From NCBI GenBank assembly GCA_041667545.1, contig JBAYES010000070.1:1-8667 (forward strand): a DNA stretch of 8,667 bases. The letters run 5' to 3'. The position numbers and the translations under genes were made by a program. Under the pieces are notes generated by a model that saw nothing but the letters and a program-made list of their open reading frames with translations, made no database searches and was not told the DNA's origin. This stretch comes from SLID01 sp041667545. GTDB lineage: Bacteria; Omnitrophota; Gorgyraeia; Tantalellales; Tantalellaceae. Position 1 is the stretch's first letter. Every line of letters starts with the position of its first letter. Shown here in pieces: positions 1 through 6,479 of the stretch.

Positions 1-1
1 C

Positions 2-94
2 GGCATGAACATGCTCGGCTATCATTTCAATATCGATCCGGTCATAACCGGGATATTGTCAATGAGTACAAGTGTTCTTACCGGCGCCGCGTAA
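2..94 (+). pseudogene. Upstream fragment of the interrupted large repeat protein, ending at an in-frame TAA
   Basis: This frame is open from the window edge to TAA at 92-94 and is the same frame as the large gene that begins at 191. It encodes a hydrophobic, Gly/Ser/Thr-rich stretch containing an N-I-D-P motif followed by a helix-like segment. The same pattern recurs in the downstream gene at residues 3-24 and 55-76. Because the repeat pattern continues straight across the stop (the codons after TAA read D-P-D-I-T-F-K-Q-A), I read this as one gene split by a nonsense change, not as two genes. A single-base change from CAA, GAA or AAA would give the TAA. A sequencing or assembly error is an alternative. 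The true N-terminus lies upstream of the window. Confidence 0.6.
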
Positions 95-190
95 GACCCG
101 GATATAACTTTCAAACAAGCGATAGAAGAGATAATCCCGAACGTAACAGGAGAACTGGCCTACTACGGAGTAACCCTGGCAGGCCAAGCC

Positions 191-2527
191 ATGGGAATAG
201 ACCCGAGGATTTCCTACTTAGCAGGGATTGCGATCAGGTCATCTTTACGCGCTGGATTCAGCGATGGACAAGACCCAGGGAAGATTTTACAGCAATCATT
301 GCTTCAGGGAGTTACTCAGGTAGGCTTGAATTATTTAACAGAAGAAATGGATGTAGATCCCTTGCTCGCAAACATAGGTTATGCCGCAGTTGGCTCGTTA
401 TTAGATGCTACATTCTCACCAACTACTCCGGGGGATGACAGAAATATAATGGAAAAAGTATTTGATACTTTCACAGGCAATGCTTTAACAATGCTCGGGT
501 ACAATCCAAAACCACAAATGTATGATCAAAAGTACTGGGATCTAGATACAACTACTGGAACAAGTGTATTTAATGAATCTAGATATAATGCGGCATTAAC
601 TCAATTTCATTGGCAGGAATCGGCTTATGCTGGTCAAATACAAGACTTCACAAATATTGTAAGAAATCAAGGCATAGAAGCCGCATTAAATACTTATGCG
701 ATCGGGCTATTCAATAGTACAGCTGTTTCGACAATAGCTAATGTTGCGGGTATAGCTATCGATAATATAGGTACATATTTCAAGACAGAAATTGAAAAGT
801 TTAAACTCAATCCTTCATCTACCCAGAATGTTACTGTTGAGGATATAGATGAAAACACTAAGAAATATTCAGTAATGGTTCGGGATGAAGAAACGGGCGA
901 GATGGTCTTAAAAGCAGAATTTAAAGAGGCTTTCGACGAAACCATGGGTGAGTATTTCTATTTTGAAGGATACGAAGATAATAATGGATTCAGGGCCGAA
1001 GGAGATTGGGGGATAGATGCGAATGGAAAGGGAGGACTTAGATCAGGGGCTTTATATGAGGTATTTGGTAATACAGAGCTTTTCTATGAGATTTTAGAAA
1101 ATGCTGACGGTGCGAGTTCTCCGTATAAAGTGACACTTGTTGACTTAGAAACCAATGAATATACAGAGATAAATTTATCTAACCAAGCTACTTTTGCCGA
1201 TGAACTTAATTTAGATTTCGATTCCTTGTATGAGAACTATTATATGGATGAATACGGAAACAACGACAACTTTAACTTTCTGTATGATAAGCACTACAAA
1301 ATCGAATACGGCCTGATAAACAACGAAAATAAACAGCCCGAGTTTACTTACTACTATCTGGACGGTGCGCCGATTGCATCGGTGGAGGTAACAGATTATG
1401 AAAAGTTCAATTTGGGATTTACTAATGACGTAGTGGATAATGGATTAGAGATTACAAGGCTTTATGATAAGAGCGGAAACTTAACGTATATTTCCTATAA
1501 GTTCTATGAAGATGTACAGGTTGTTGATCAGGTCTATGTGAATCCATTTTTAGGTGAAGGGGAAGTCATAGAAATAGGCACACAGGGGGATAATTCATTA
1601 ATATATCAGAATGGTCGGGTTTATCTAGTGCCAAGAGACTTAAGAGATGAATTCAATATCGTGGTGCCCAACAATATCAGTCTTATTGGCAGGAAAGCAT
1701 ATCTTAATGAATTTGATGGTAAGATATTAGAGATGTGTGAGAACGATCCAGAAATGATGGAAGATTTGATTGCAGTAGATAGGAAATTTAATAAAGATAG
1801 AGCGGATGAAGGGGTGGCAGAAAGTTTGCTTTCAAAAGAGTTAACTTTCTGGGAGCAGAGTGTAGATAATCAGGAGGCAGAAGACGTGCCGATACAAAGA
1901 AGCAACAAACAAAGATCATTTTTGTATTTTCAAGACGGAAATACTGAAAATACGGAACATTATTTAAAGACAGGTTTCGGTACATCAGACAGTGAATATT
2001 TTAATATTAAGGCAAAGGAAAATGGCTTAAGTTGGAGTGCGGGTAATTCGACGTTAAGTGAAGTAGAAGGATCGTTTTCCGTCCTATCGTCATCTGGCGG
2101 TGGATCGGAGACAAACAAGGTGGAGTTTGATAGAGGCATTAGATTTTCTAGCTCTTATTCCATAGGGGAAGGACTTAAGACGAGAAAAATTCATACAACG
2201 TATACATACATCGATATAAGCGAAGAAGGTTCAGACAAAAACACCTTTATGGTCATGGCCAATTACAAAATTGACGGTGAATCTATCGGATATGAATCAG
2301 TTGAAAAGATTACTGTCAAGAAGCTGGATTTTGAAACAGAACAAGAGGGTGTTTTTAATCAAAACTTTAATATGTTCCAAAATGGAAACTATTCGGCAAT
2401 TGAAGCAATTGATAGTATCGTGCATTTTTCCAACTCGTTCCCAAAAACTGACAACTCATGGTATAATTCTATTATCGAACAAAGTTTTGAAGATAGTTTA
2501 GAGGCTCTCGGCGGTTTAAATAGCTAA
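191..2527 (+). CDS. C-terminal part of a large repeat-containing protein of unknown function
   Basis: This 778-residue reading frame has no assigned function. Residues 1-105 carry two hydrophobic, glycine-rich repeats of about 50 residues. Each begins with an I/V-D-P motif (residues 3-5 and 55-57), runs into a small-residue helix, and ends with a polar helix. A third copy lies upstream across the TAA at 92-94. From about residue 107 on, the protein is rich in Asp, Glu, Asn, Tyr and Phe with short alternating beta-strand patterns, as in secreted or surface proteins. One segment near 425-435 (Y-D-K-S-G-N-L-T) resembles a YD/RHS-type repeat, but only once. No signal peptide is visible at ATG 191 and only a weak AGG precedes it. 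It is the first ATG/GTG/TTG codon after the TAA, so this start may be an artefact of the broken frame. GC content falls from about 50% at the 5' end to about 32% further in. The stop codon overlaps the SD of the lipoprotein gene that follows. Confidence 0.6.
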   Translation: MGIDPRISYLAGIAIRSSLRAGFSDGQDPGKILQQSLLQGVTQVGLNYLTEEMDVDPLLANIGYAAVGSLLDATFSPTTPGDDRNIMEKVFDTFTGNALTMLGYNPKPQMYDQKYWDLDTTTGTSVFNESRYNAALTQFHWQESAYAGQIQDFTNIVRNQGIEAALNTYAIGLFNSTAVSTIANVAGIAIDNIGTYFKTEIEKFKLNPSSTQNVTVEDIDENTKKYSVMVRDEETGEMVLKAEFKEAFDETMGEYFYFEGYEDNNGFRAEGDWGIDANGKGGLRSGALYEVFGNTELFYEILENADGASSPYKVTLVDLETNEYTEINLSNQATFADELNLDFDSLYENYYMDEYGNNDNFNFLYDKHYKIEYGLINNENKQPEFTYYYLDGAPIASVEVTDYEKFNLGFTNDVVDNGLEITRLYDKSGNLTYISYKFYEDVQVVDQVYVNPFLGEGEVIEIGTQGDNSLIYQNGRVYLVPRDLRDEFNIVVPNNISLIGRKAYLNEFDGKILEMCENDPEMMEDLIAVDRKFNKDRADEGVAESLLSKELTFWEQSVDNQEAEDVPIQRSNKQRSFLYFQDGNTENTEHYLKTGFGTSDSEYFNIKAKENGLSWSAGNSTLSEVEGSFSVLSSSGGGSETNKVEFDRGIRFSSSYSIGEGLKTRKIHTTYTYIDISEEGSDKNTFMVMANYKIDGESIGYESVEKITVKKLDFETEQEGVFNQNFNMFQNGNYSAIEAIDSIVHFSNSFPKTDNSWYNSIIEQSFEDSLEALGGLNS

Positions 2528-2536
2528 GGATGAGAT

Positions 2537-3472
2537 ATGTGTAAAAATTTTAAAACTCTAATTACAGTCTTGTTATTGCTTATTGTTGTTAGTGGCTGTT
2601 CTAATTCAGGGGCAGAAGTCTCGGGTAAGATATATTTTACGTCCACTAATTTTAAAAAGGCGAAAGATATTAAGAATAATGCTAACATGGGAATATGCTC
2701 TTACGAGAAAGGAAAAGTAAAGAAATTATTTCATTTAAAGCGAGATCCTCATGTTTCAGAAGCTGGTGGAAAAATAGCATATCGAGATGTTGGAAGTAAG
2801 AAAACATTCAAAATATTAGATCTCAAAACAAAAAATGAAACACAGTATCATACAGCTCATTTAGTTAGCAAATTATGTTTGCTTGATAAAACCCCTAATG
2901 TTCTTATATATGTTGGGTGGGATATTGTTAATGACCCGGTTAAAGGCAAATACATACAAAGGGATATTTATTTTTATGATTTAGAAAGTGGAAAAGAAAC
3001 AAACATCACTAAGTATTTTGATGATAACACAATTTATAATATTTCAACAACACGGAATGAAGAAATGTTATTATTTTGCATTATCAGAAAAATAAATAAT
3101 CAGGAGAAATCATCCATCGTATTGATGAACCTAAAGGATAATTCAACTAAAACATTGCCCTTTAGCTCAACAAATGCAACATTATCTCCAGATGGTAAAA
3201 AAGTGTACATATGGGGTGTTCATGAAAATGTAAAAGGCAATCGATTTTACATATATGATCTCGAAACTGAAACATATCAGGAATTTCCTAAGGAAGGAGA
3301 ATATCTTTGGGAAGACGAATATACTTTTTCACCTGATGGGACGAAGGTTGTGTATATACGATGGGAAGATAACGGGAAAAAATCTCTCTGGGTTATGGAT
3401 GCTGACCGTTCGAATCAAAAGAAGCTATTCGAGTGGGGGTATATGATTCGAGACTTGTCATGGGTAGAATAG
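2537..3472 (+). CDS. Lipoprotein with TolB-like beta-propeller motifs
   Basis: The 311-residue product has a short basic N-terminus (K4, K6), a hydrophobic core (L8-V18) and the lipobox V-S-G-C, with the lipidated Cys at 21. Ser follows the Cys, which in the E. coli sorting rule favours the outer membrane. The mature part looks like a partial beta-propeller of the TolB/PD40 type. It has S-P-D-G motifs at about 217-220 and 265-268, an L-W-V-M-D-A-D strand at about 284-290 followed by S-N-Q-K-K-L-F, and repeated I-Y-D-L-E strands at about 146-150 and 239-243. The likely role is binding or scaffolding at the cell envelope; no enzyme motif is visible. The SD (TAAGGA, 2525-2530) overlaps the stop codon of the preceding gene and lies 6 nt from the ATG, so translation is probably coupled. 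GC is low (about 30% in a sampled line). A partner role for the upstream large protein is inference only. Confidence 0.75.
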   Translation: MCKNFKTLITVLLLLIVVSGCSNSGAEVSGKIYFTSTNFKKAKDIKNNANMGICSYEKGKVKKLFHLKRDPHVSEAGGKIAYRDVGSKKTFKILDLKTKNETQYHTAHLVSKLCLLDKTPNVLIYVGWDIVNDPVKGKYIQRDIYFYDLESGKETNITKYFDDNTIYNISTTRNEEMLLFCIIRKINNQEKSSIVLMNLKDNSTKTLPFSSTNATLSPDGKKVYIWGVHENVKGNRFYIYDLETETYQEFPKEGEYLWEDEYTFSPDGTKVVYIRWEDNGKKSLWVMDADRSNQKKLFEWGYMIRDLSWVE

Positions 3473-3523
3473 CTTTGCGCATTAAATGTTTTTTGTGTAC
3501 GTCTTCAAACCAAATGAGAGTAT

Positions 3524-4225
3524 TTAATCCGGTTTTTTAGTTACGACTTTAGCCTCCGTTTTAATCATTTTACCGTTAAATTGGCACCTTTCAAGCAAAG
3601 TTTTCTTTTTCAGCATTTCACGGTCTTTAAGTATGGACTCCCTGCGGCCGTAATAGACATCGTCCGGTGTTACATTGCCTATTCCTTCATGATACCGCCT
3701 GGAGTTGTAAAATTCGATAAACGATCCTATAGCCTCTCTCAGTTTTTCCGGACTGTCCCATACATGTAAGAGTATAACCTCTTTAGCGCTTTTATGGTAT
3801 CTTTCGATCTTGCCGTTAGTCTGCGGATGAAAAGGCGCCGTTAGTATGTGCCCAAGACCCTTGGCTTCAAGGTAATCGCCAAAATCTTTAGATATCAGCG
3901 CCGGGCCATTATCCGTTACAAGCCTTACCTTGTTGATACCTGGCTCTGTTATCGCCGTAAACTCGCATGCCTTCCCGACGACATCGCTAAAGTCATCTGC
4001 CGTCATAGATGTTTTCAAGTCCCACGATAAGATCTTTCTCGAATAATCATCAAGTACGCTTACAAGATAAAACCATCCCCACCGGTCGACCTTCAGATAA
4101 GTGGCATCTGTTTGCCACTGCTGGTTTATACCGGTAGTTTTTATCTTGTATTCGTTTGATGCCGGGAATGTCTTACATGTGTGATCAATTTTAACAAAAT
4201 TAACGTTGGAACCACCATATTTATC
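3524..4225 (-). pseudogene. IS3-type transposase remnant: intact DDE core, N-terminus lost
   Basis: The minus-strand frame is open from just below TGA at 4226-4228 down to TAA at 3524-3526. Counting from the first open codon, it encodes an rve-type integrase core: W-Q-T-D-A-T with catalytic D40, then L-D-D-Y-S-R at 58-63, V-T-D-N-G with D105, and H-P-Q-T-N-G-K-I-E with E141. Exactly 35 residues separate D105 from E141, the D(35)E spacing of IS3-like enzymes. The tail Y-H-E-G-I-G-N-V-T-P-D-D-V-Y-Y-G-R-R is typical of an IS3 OrfB-like subgroup. The helix-turn-helix N-terminal part is missing: homology-like sequence fades about 20 residues before W-Q-T-D, and the DNA beyond 4230 is AT-rich and non-coding. 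A TTG start at 4018 has been a possible call but would remove the first catalytic Asp. No matching terminal inverted repeats were found at either edge, so the element is probably an immobile relic. Confidence 0.85.
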
Positions 4226-4376
4226 TCACATACTATCAGGGCTTGACATTTGACATTTTCCTATCTCTCTCTTTTTCTCTTTTCGAAGTTTGTTAGCAAT
4301 TAAAAAATTTTATTTTTATCTGTAAAGTTTGGTTAAATGTTATTTTGAGCATATAGTTAGTATTTCAAATAGTTGG
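4226..4376. other. Gene-free AT-rich spacer with a tandem TTGACAT and a pyrimidine tract
   Basis: No plausible gene is seen here. TTGACAT occurs twice in tandem (4243-4249 and 4250-4256). It is followed by a 29-nt run of pyrimidines (4256-4284) broken only by A4263, and then A/T-rich DNA up to the promoter at 4377. The edge of the truncated IS lies at the left. No terminal repeat or target duplication was recognised. Confidence 0.5.
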
Positions 4377-4405
4377 TTGACAAAGGACATTCTACTGTGT
4401 AAAAT
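4377..4405 (+). promoter_or_regulatory. Near-consensus sigma70-type promoter of the small membrane protein gene
   Basis: TTGACA (4377-4382, perfect -35) is separated by 17 bp from TAAAAT (4400-4405, 5 of 6 matches to the -10). Transcription would start near 4412 and give a leader of about 60 nt before the ATG at 4475. A/T-rich DNA upstream could act as an UP-like region. This is the best-looking promoter in the window. Confidence 0.75.
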
Positions 4406-4462
4406 CTAATTAAAGTAAATAAATAGAAAGTAAGAATTTTGGGGGAGTTTGCCGATCGAACC

Positions 4463-4467
4463 GGAGG
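4463..4467 (+). promoter_or_regulatory. Ribosome binding site that decides the start at 4475
   Basis: GGAGG lies 7 nt before ATG 4475, a good spacing. The in-frame ATG at 4469 is only 1 nt from it, and the in-frame TTG at 4439 lies upstream of the site, so neither is favoured. Confidence 0.7.
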
Positions 4468-4474
4468 TATGACG

Positions 4475-4852
4475 ATGAAGTATAGAACAGTTATCGAACT
4501 TATTTGCAATGCCAGCGATAAGGATGAAGCAAGTAATATCGTGGGCGATTATTTAAAAGGTGATCTTGATTTTGGCGTTGATATGAAATGCCATACTGAA
4601 TCTTTGGCTTCCCACCGGGTAATTAAGTACGCGGTTTCAAGCGTTGTACTTTTAGTCATTTTGGCGACTTTTTCATTCAGAATGACACCGGTTTCACAGG
4701 AAAGCGATGCCGGTTCGCAAGGCGGATATCGCATAGCCTTTCAGGATACACACACGGTTATGCCGGAACTGAAAACAAAACACAGAGAAGACTTTAAGCA
4801 GGAGTGGCAGGAGAGGAAAGACGACGCCATACTTGAGTATCTCAAGAAATAG
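4475..4852 (+). CDS. Small single-pass membrane protein of unknown function
   Basis: The product has 125 residues and I do not recognise the family. Residues 1-48 form a polar N-terminal domain with acidic and mixed character (Cys11 and Cys39 are the only cysteines). About residues 50-68 form one transmembrane helix (V-I-K-Y-A-V-S-S-V-V-L-L-V-I-L). Residues 97-125 are a highly charged Lys/Glu/Asp-rich segment likely to be helical or coiled. With no cleavable signal seen, the N-terminus is probably cytoplasmic and the C-terminus outside. The layout (small cytoplasmic domain, one helix, short outer tail) resembles anti-sigma or zinc-finger membrane regulators, but no zinc motif is present and there is no sigma factor next to it. 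It is transcribed alone, from the strong promoter at 4377-4405 to the terminator at 4879-4919. The translated start is fixed by GGAGG 7 nt upstream. Confidence 0.75.
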   Translation: MKYRTVIELICNASDKDEASNIVGDYLKGDLDFGVDMKCHTESLASHRVIKYAVSSVVLLVILATFSFRMTPVSQESDAGSQGGYRIAFQDTHTVMPELKTKHREDFKQEWQERKDDAILEYLKK

Positions 4853-4878
4853 CTTCTATAAAAGATCCACAAGGATCC

Positions 4879-4919
4879 AACAGGGGAAGCGTACTTAATT
4901 GTACGGTTCCCCTGTTTTT
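4879..4919 (+). terminator. Rho-independent terminator after the small membrane protein gene
   Basis: The arms 4879-4894 and 4901-4916 pair over 16 positions with a single mismatch (G4889 against G4906) around a 6-nt loop TTAATT. The stem is followed by T's at 4915-4919. The hairpin begins 26 nt after the stop codon. The T-run on the + strand only suggests it works in one direction. Confidence 0.9.
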
Positions 4920-4925
4920 CACGGT

Positions 4926-5097
4926 GATACGTTTGGGGTGTTTCTCCCAGGGACGTTCGCCCGGCTCCAGCGGCCGGGCTCACTCCACGTTGAGCTGTTT
5001 TGCCCCTCGCTATTTCTCTTATGCTGCTAAAGGTTCGCTCGGGGACCAATCCAAAACAAGCTCACCGAGGCCCTTTCCGAAACACCCCAAACGTATC
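4926..5097. repeat. 172-bp nested palindromic element, candidate structured RNA or mobile repeat
   Basis: The ends are perfect 19-bp inverted repeats (4926-4944 and 5079-5097). Inside, after a 4x4 internal loop, 4949-4952 can pair with 5071-5074. Then two separate stems follow: 4959-4965 with 4973-4979 (7 bp, all G/C, 7-nt loop), and 4991-5002 with 5052-5064 (12 bp with one bulged A at 5058), the latter extendable by CCCC 5003-5006 with GGGG 5041-5044. Together they make a three-way junction. It sits directly after a terminator and before the Nudix gene, is GC-rich compared with its flanks, and contains no believable gene. No U-tract follows the outer stem on either strand, and no clear target duplication flanks it. 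It could be a non-autonomous transposable element, an intergenic palindromic repeat or a non-coding RNA. It does not match the RNase P, tmRNA or SRP RNA motifs that I know. Confidence 0.7.
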
Positions 5098-5142
5098 GTT
5101 AAAAGTCAGTGAGCAAATGTACATTTTTAAGTATTTTTTTAT

Positions 5143-5172
5143 TTGTAGAGCCGGCATGATCGGTGATATACT
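5143..5172 (+). promoter_or_regulatory. Possible promoter of the Nudix gene
   Basis: TATACT (5167-5172) is a good -10. TTGTAG (5143-5148), 18 bp upstream, is a moderate -35. The start of transcription would be near 5179, giving a short leader that contains the SD at 5194-5198. A separate promoter is expected because a terminator lies upstream. The stretch 5098-5142 between the palindromic element and this site is AT-rich and shows nothing else. Confidence 0.4.
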
Positions 5173-5202
5173 TTTTCGGGGTATAAAAATTTTGGAGGCG
5201 AA

Positions 5203-5724
5203 ATGAGAAAGAAAGAGATGGTCTTTAAGGGTAAGCTTATAAATGTTTACAGGGGAATGAAGACATTACCGGATAAAAGGCAGGCTTATATGGAAGAGGT
5301 TTCTCATCCGGGAGCGGCTTTAATGGTGCCGATAAAGGATGGTAAGATGGTTTTTATAAGACAGTACAGGGCGGTTGTGGGAGAATATGTGTGGGAGTTG
5401 CCGGCTGGAATATTTTCTTCGGGAGAAAAGCCAATTGATTGCGCCCGGCGGGAGCTTGAAGAGGAAACGGGCTATTCTTCGGGACGCGTGGTCAAGTTGG
5501 GGGTCATATACACCTCTCCGGGTTTTTGCGACGAGAAGGTGCATATTTTTAAGACGCTTTGCGGGAAAAAGGGACGAGTGAAAAGGGACGAAAATGAAAT
5601 TATGACCGTCAGACTGTTCACATTTTCCGCCATTAAGCGTATGATTAAAACGGGCAAGATAACAGATTCCAAGACCATTTCCGCTCTCACTCTCGCCGGG
5701 GTCCTGCATACTTGGTCTATATGA
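5203..5724 (+). CDS. Nudix hydrolase, ADP-ribose pyrophosphatase type
   Basis: The 173-residue protein carries a perfect Nudix box at 69-91: G69, E75, then R83-E84-L85-x-E87-E88-x-G90-Y91. The glutamates bind the divalent metal used to cleave a nucleoside diphosphate linked to another group. The segment before the box (V-F-I-R-Q-Y-R near 50-56 and W-E-L-P-A-G at 64-69), and S-P-G-F-C-D-E after it (105-111), are typical of the NudF/ADP-ribose pyrophosphatase branch, which turns ADP-ribose into AMP and ribose 5-phosphate in the cytoplasm. Length is usual for the family (about 170-210). The start is supported by GGAGG at 5194-5198, 4 nt before the ATG. It is convergent with the nitroreductase gene. 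Substrate is inferred from family resemblance and could be another nucleoside diphosphate sugar. Confidence 0.9.
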   Translation: MRKKEMVFKGKLINVYRGMKTLPDKRQAYMEEVSHPGAALMVPIKDGKMVFIRQYRAVVGEYVWELPAGIFSSGEKPIDCARRELEEETGYSSGRVVKLGVIYTSPGFCDEKVHIFKTLCGKKGRVKRDENEIMTVRLFTFSAIKRMIKTGKITDSKTISALTLAGVLHTWSI

Positions 5725-5744
5725 GTTCTTTCCCGTATAGAATA

Positions 5745-5813
5745 GGGACTATTTAATCCTACCAGGGCCACTCCGCCCGGGATGGATCCTCCCTGTACGG
5801 ATCACATAGTCCC
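5745..5813. repeat. Long imperfect stem-loop between convergent genes
   Basis: Three nested stems line up: GGGACTAT 5745-5752 with 5806-5813 (8 bp), ATCC 5756-5759 with 5799-5802, and TACCAGGG 5760-5767 with CCCTGTA 5791-5797 (7 bp with one bulged C). The loop holds further G/C-rich sequence. It lies between the stop codons of the Nudix and nitroreductase genes. It could limit read-through from both sides, but no T-run follows on either strand, so it is not a classical intrinsic terminator. Confidence 0.5.
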
Positions 5814-5856
5814 GATTCATAGCATCATTTTGAATAAATTAAGGATTTTAGTCGAT

Positions 5857-6411
5857 TTACGGGAGATCATAGCCGTTAAAGGATACTGTCTTTTCTCGCG
5901 GCTTTAATGATTTTTCCCTGACGGACTTTTCTTCCGGATACCCCATTGCGACGAGGAGTTTTACTTTTTTCCCCCGGGGAATGGATAGTATTTTTTTTAA
6001 GCGCCTTTCATTGAACCATCCTAATATACAGGCGCCTATCCCGAGGTCTTCCGCTTGGAGAACTATGTGCGCGCAAGCTATACCGGCGTCAACTAAACTG
6101 AAATCCGTGCCCATAAGCTTTCCCCCGGCCCAGGCGGGAGTTTTTACCTTTTCTGAAACTATCGCGATAAAAGCTGTTGCATCCGACGCGAAAGAGTTCA
6201 TTTTATATATGCCTGAAACGACATGTTTGGATATTTTTGAGGACAGGGTTTTGTCATCCACTATTACGAATTTCCATGGCTGTGAATGACAGGCGGAAGG
6301 GGATCGCCTTGCCGAATCAGCGCAGATCTCAAGGTGTTCACGCGGTACGGGCAGATCTTTTTTGTAACGTCTTGTGCTTCTCCTTGATGCTGCGAGTTTT
6401 ATGAAATCCAT
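5857..6411 (-). CDS. Nitroreductase family protein (FMN-dependent NAD(P)H oxidoreductase)
   Basis: The 184-residue product fits a compact nitroreductase that binds FMN and passes electrons from NAD(P)H to nitro compounds, quinones or other acceptors in the cytoplasm. Visible signs are the N-terminal R-R-S-T-R-R-Y (10-16), which contacts the FMN phosphate, S-P-S-A-C-H-S-Q-P-W-K-F (37-48), the conserved D108-A-G-I-A helix, L-G-I-G-A-C-I-L-G-W (123-132) and the G-Y-P-E-E end motif (157-161). Length is slightly short of the common 190-220. The start is well supported: AAGGAG (6417-6422 on the plus strand, read on minus) lies 5 nt before ATG. Its promoter is likely the divergent one facing the DUF3108 gene. 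The exact substrate cannot be read from sequence. Confidence 0.88.
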   Translation of the reverse strand: MDFIKLAASRRSTRRYKKDLPVPREHLEICADSARRSPSACHSQPWKFVIVDDKTLSSKISKHVVSGIYKMNSFASDATAFIAIVSEKVKTPAWAGGKLMGTDFSLVDAGIACAHIVLQAEDLGIGACILGWFNERRLKKILSIPRGKKVKLLVAMGYPEEKSVREKSLKPREKTVSFNGYDLP

Positions 6412-6450
6412 GTTAACTCCTTAGCTTTCCGCAAGTATCATCGCAATTTC

Positions 6451-6479
6451 TGGTGATTTTTTATTATAGCGGTTATAAT
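6451..6479 (+). promoter_or_regulatory. Promoter of the DUF3108 gene with a perfect -10 and a weak -35
   Basis: TATAAT at 6474-6479 is a perfect -10. TGGTGA at 6451-6456, with a 17-bp spacer, matches only 3 of 6 of the -35. Transcription should begin near 6486-6487, at or beside the GTG start codon. The -10 is one half of a perfect 7-bp inverted repeat (6462-6468 and 6474-6480), the other half being the -10 of the minus-strand promoter. Confidence 0.55.

Noticed and set aside
2537..3472. Calling the lipoprotein an immunity protein for a toxin
   Set aside because: No toxin domain can be recognised in the large protein, and TolB-like propeller motifs are common in envelope lipoproteins. Adjacency alone does not support it.
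4439..4474. Longer N-terminus for the small membrane protein, from TTG 4439 or ATG 4469
   Set aside because: GGAGG at 4463-4467 lies inside or too close to these starts, while ATG 4475 has correct spacing.
4924..5112. Open frames on both strands across the palindromic element (about 62-102 residues)
   Set aside because: They have no SD, their residues follow from the palindrome and its G/C-rich stems, and frames on both strands overlap one another. The pairing explains the sequence better than coding does.
5320..5771. Minus-strand frames of 129 and 99 residues
   Set aside because: They are antisense to the Nudix gene, whose Nudix box is unambiguous.
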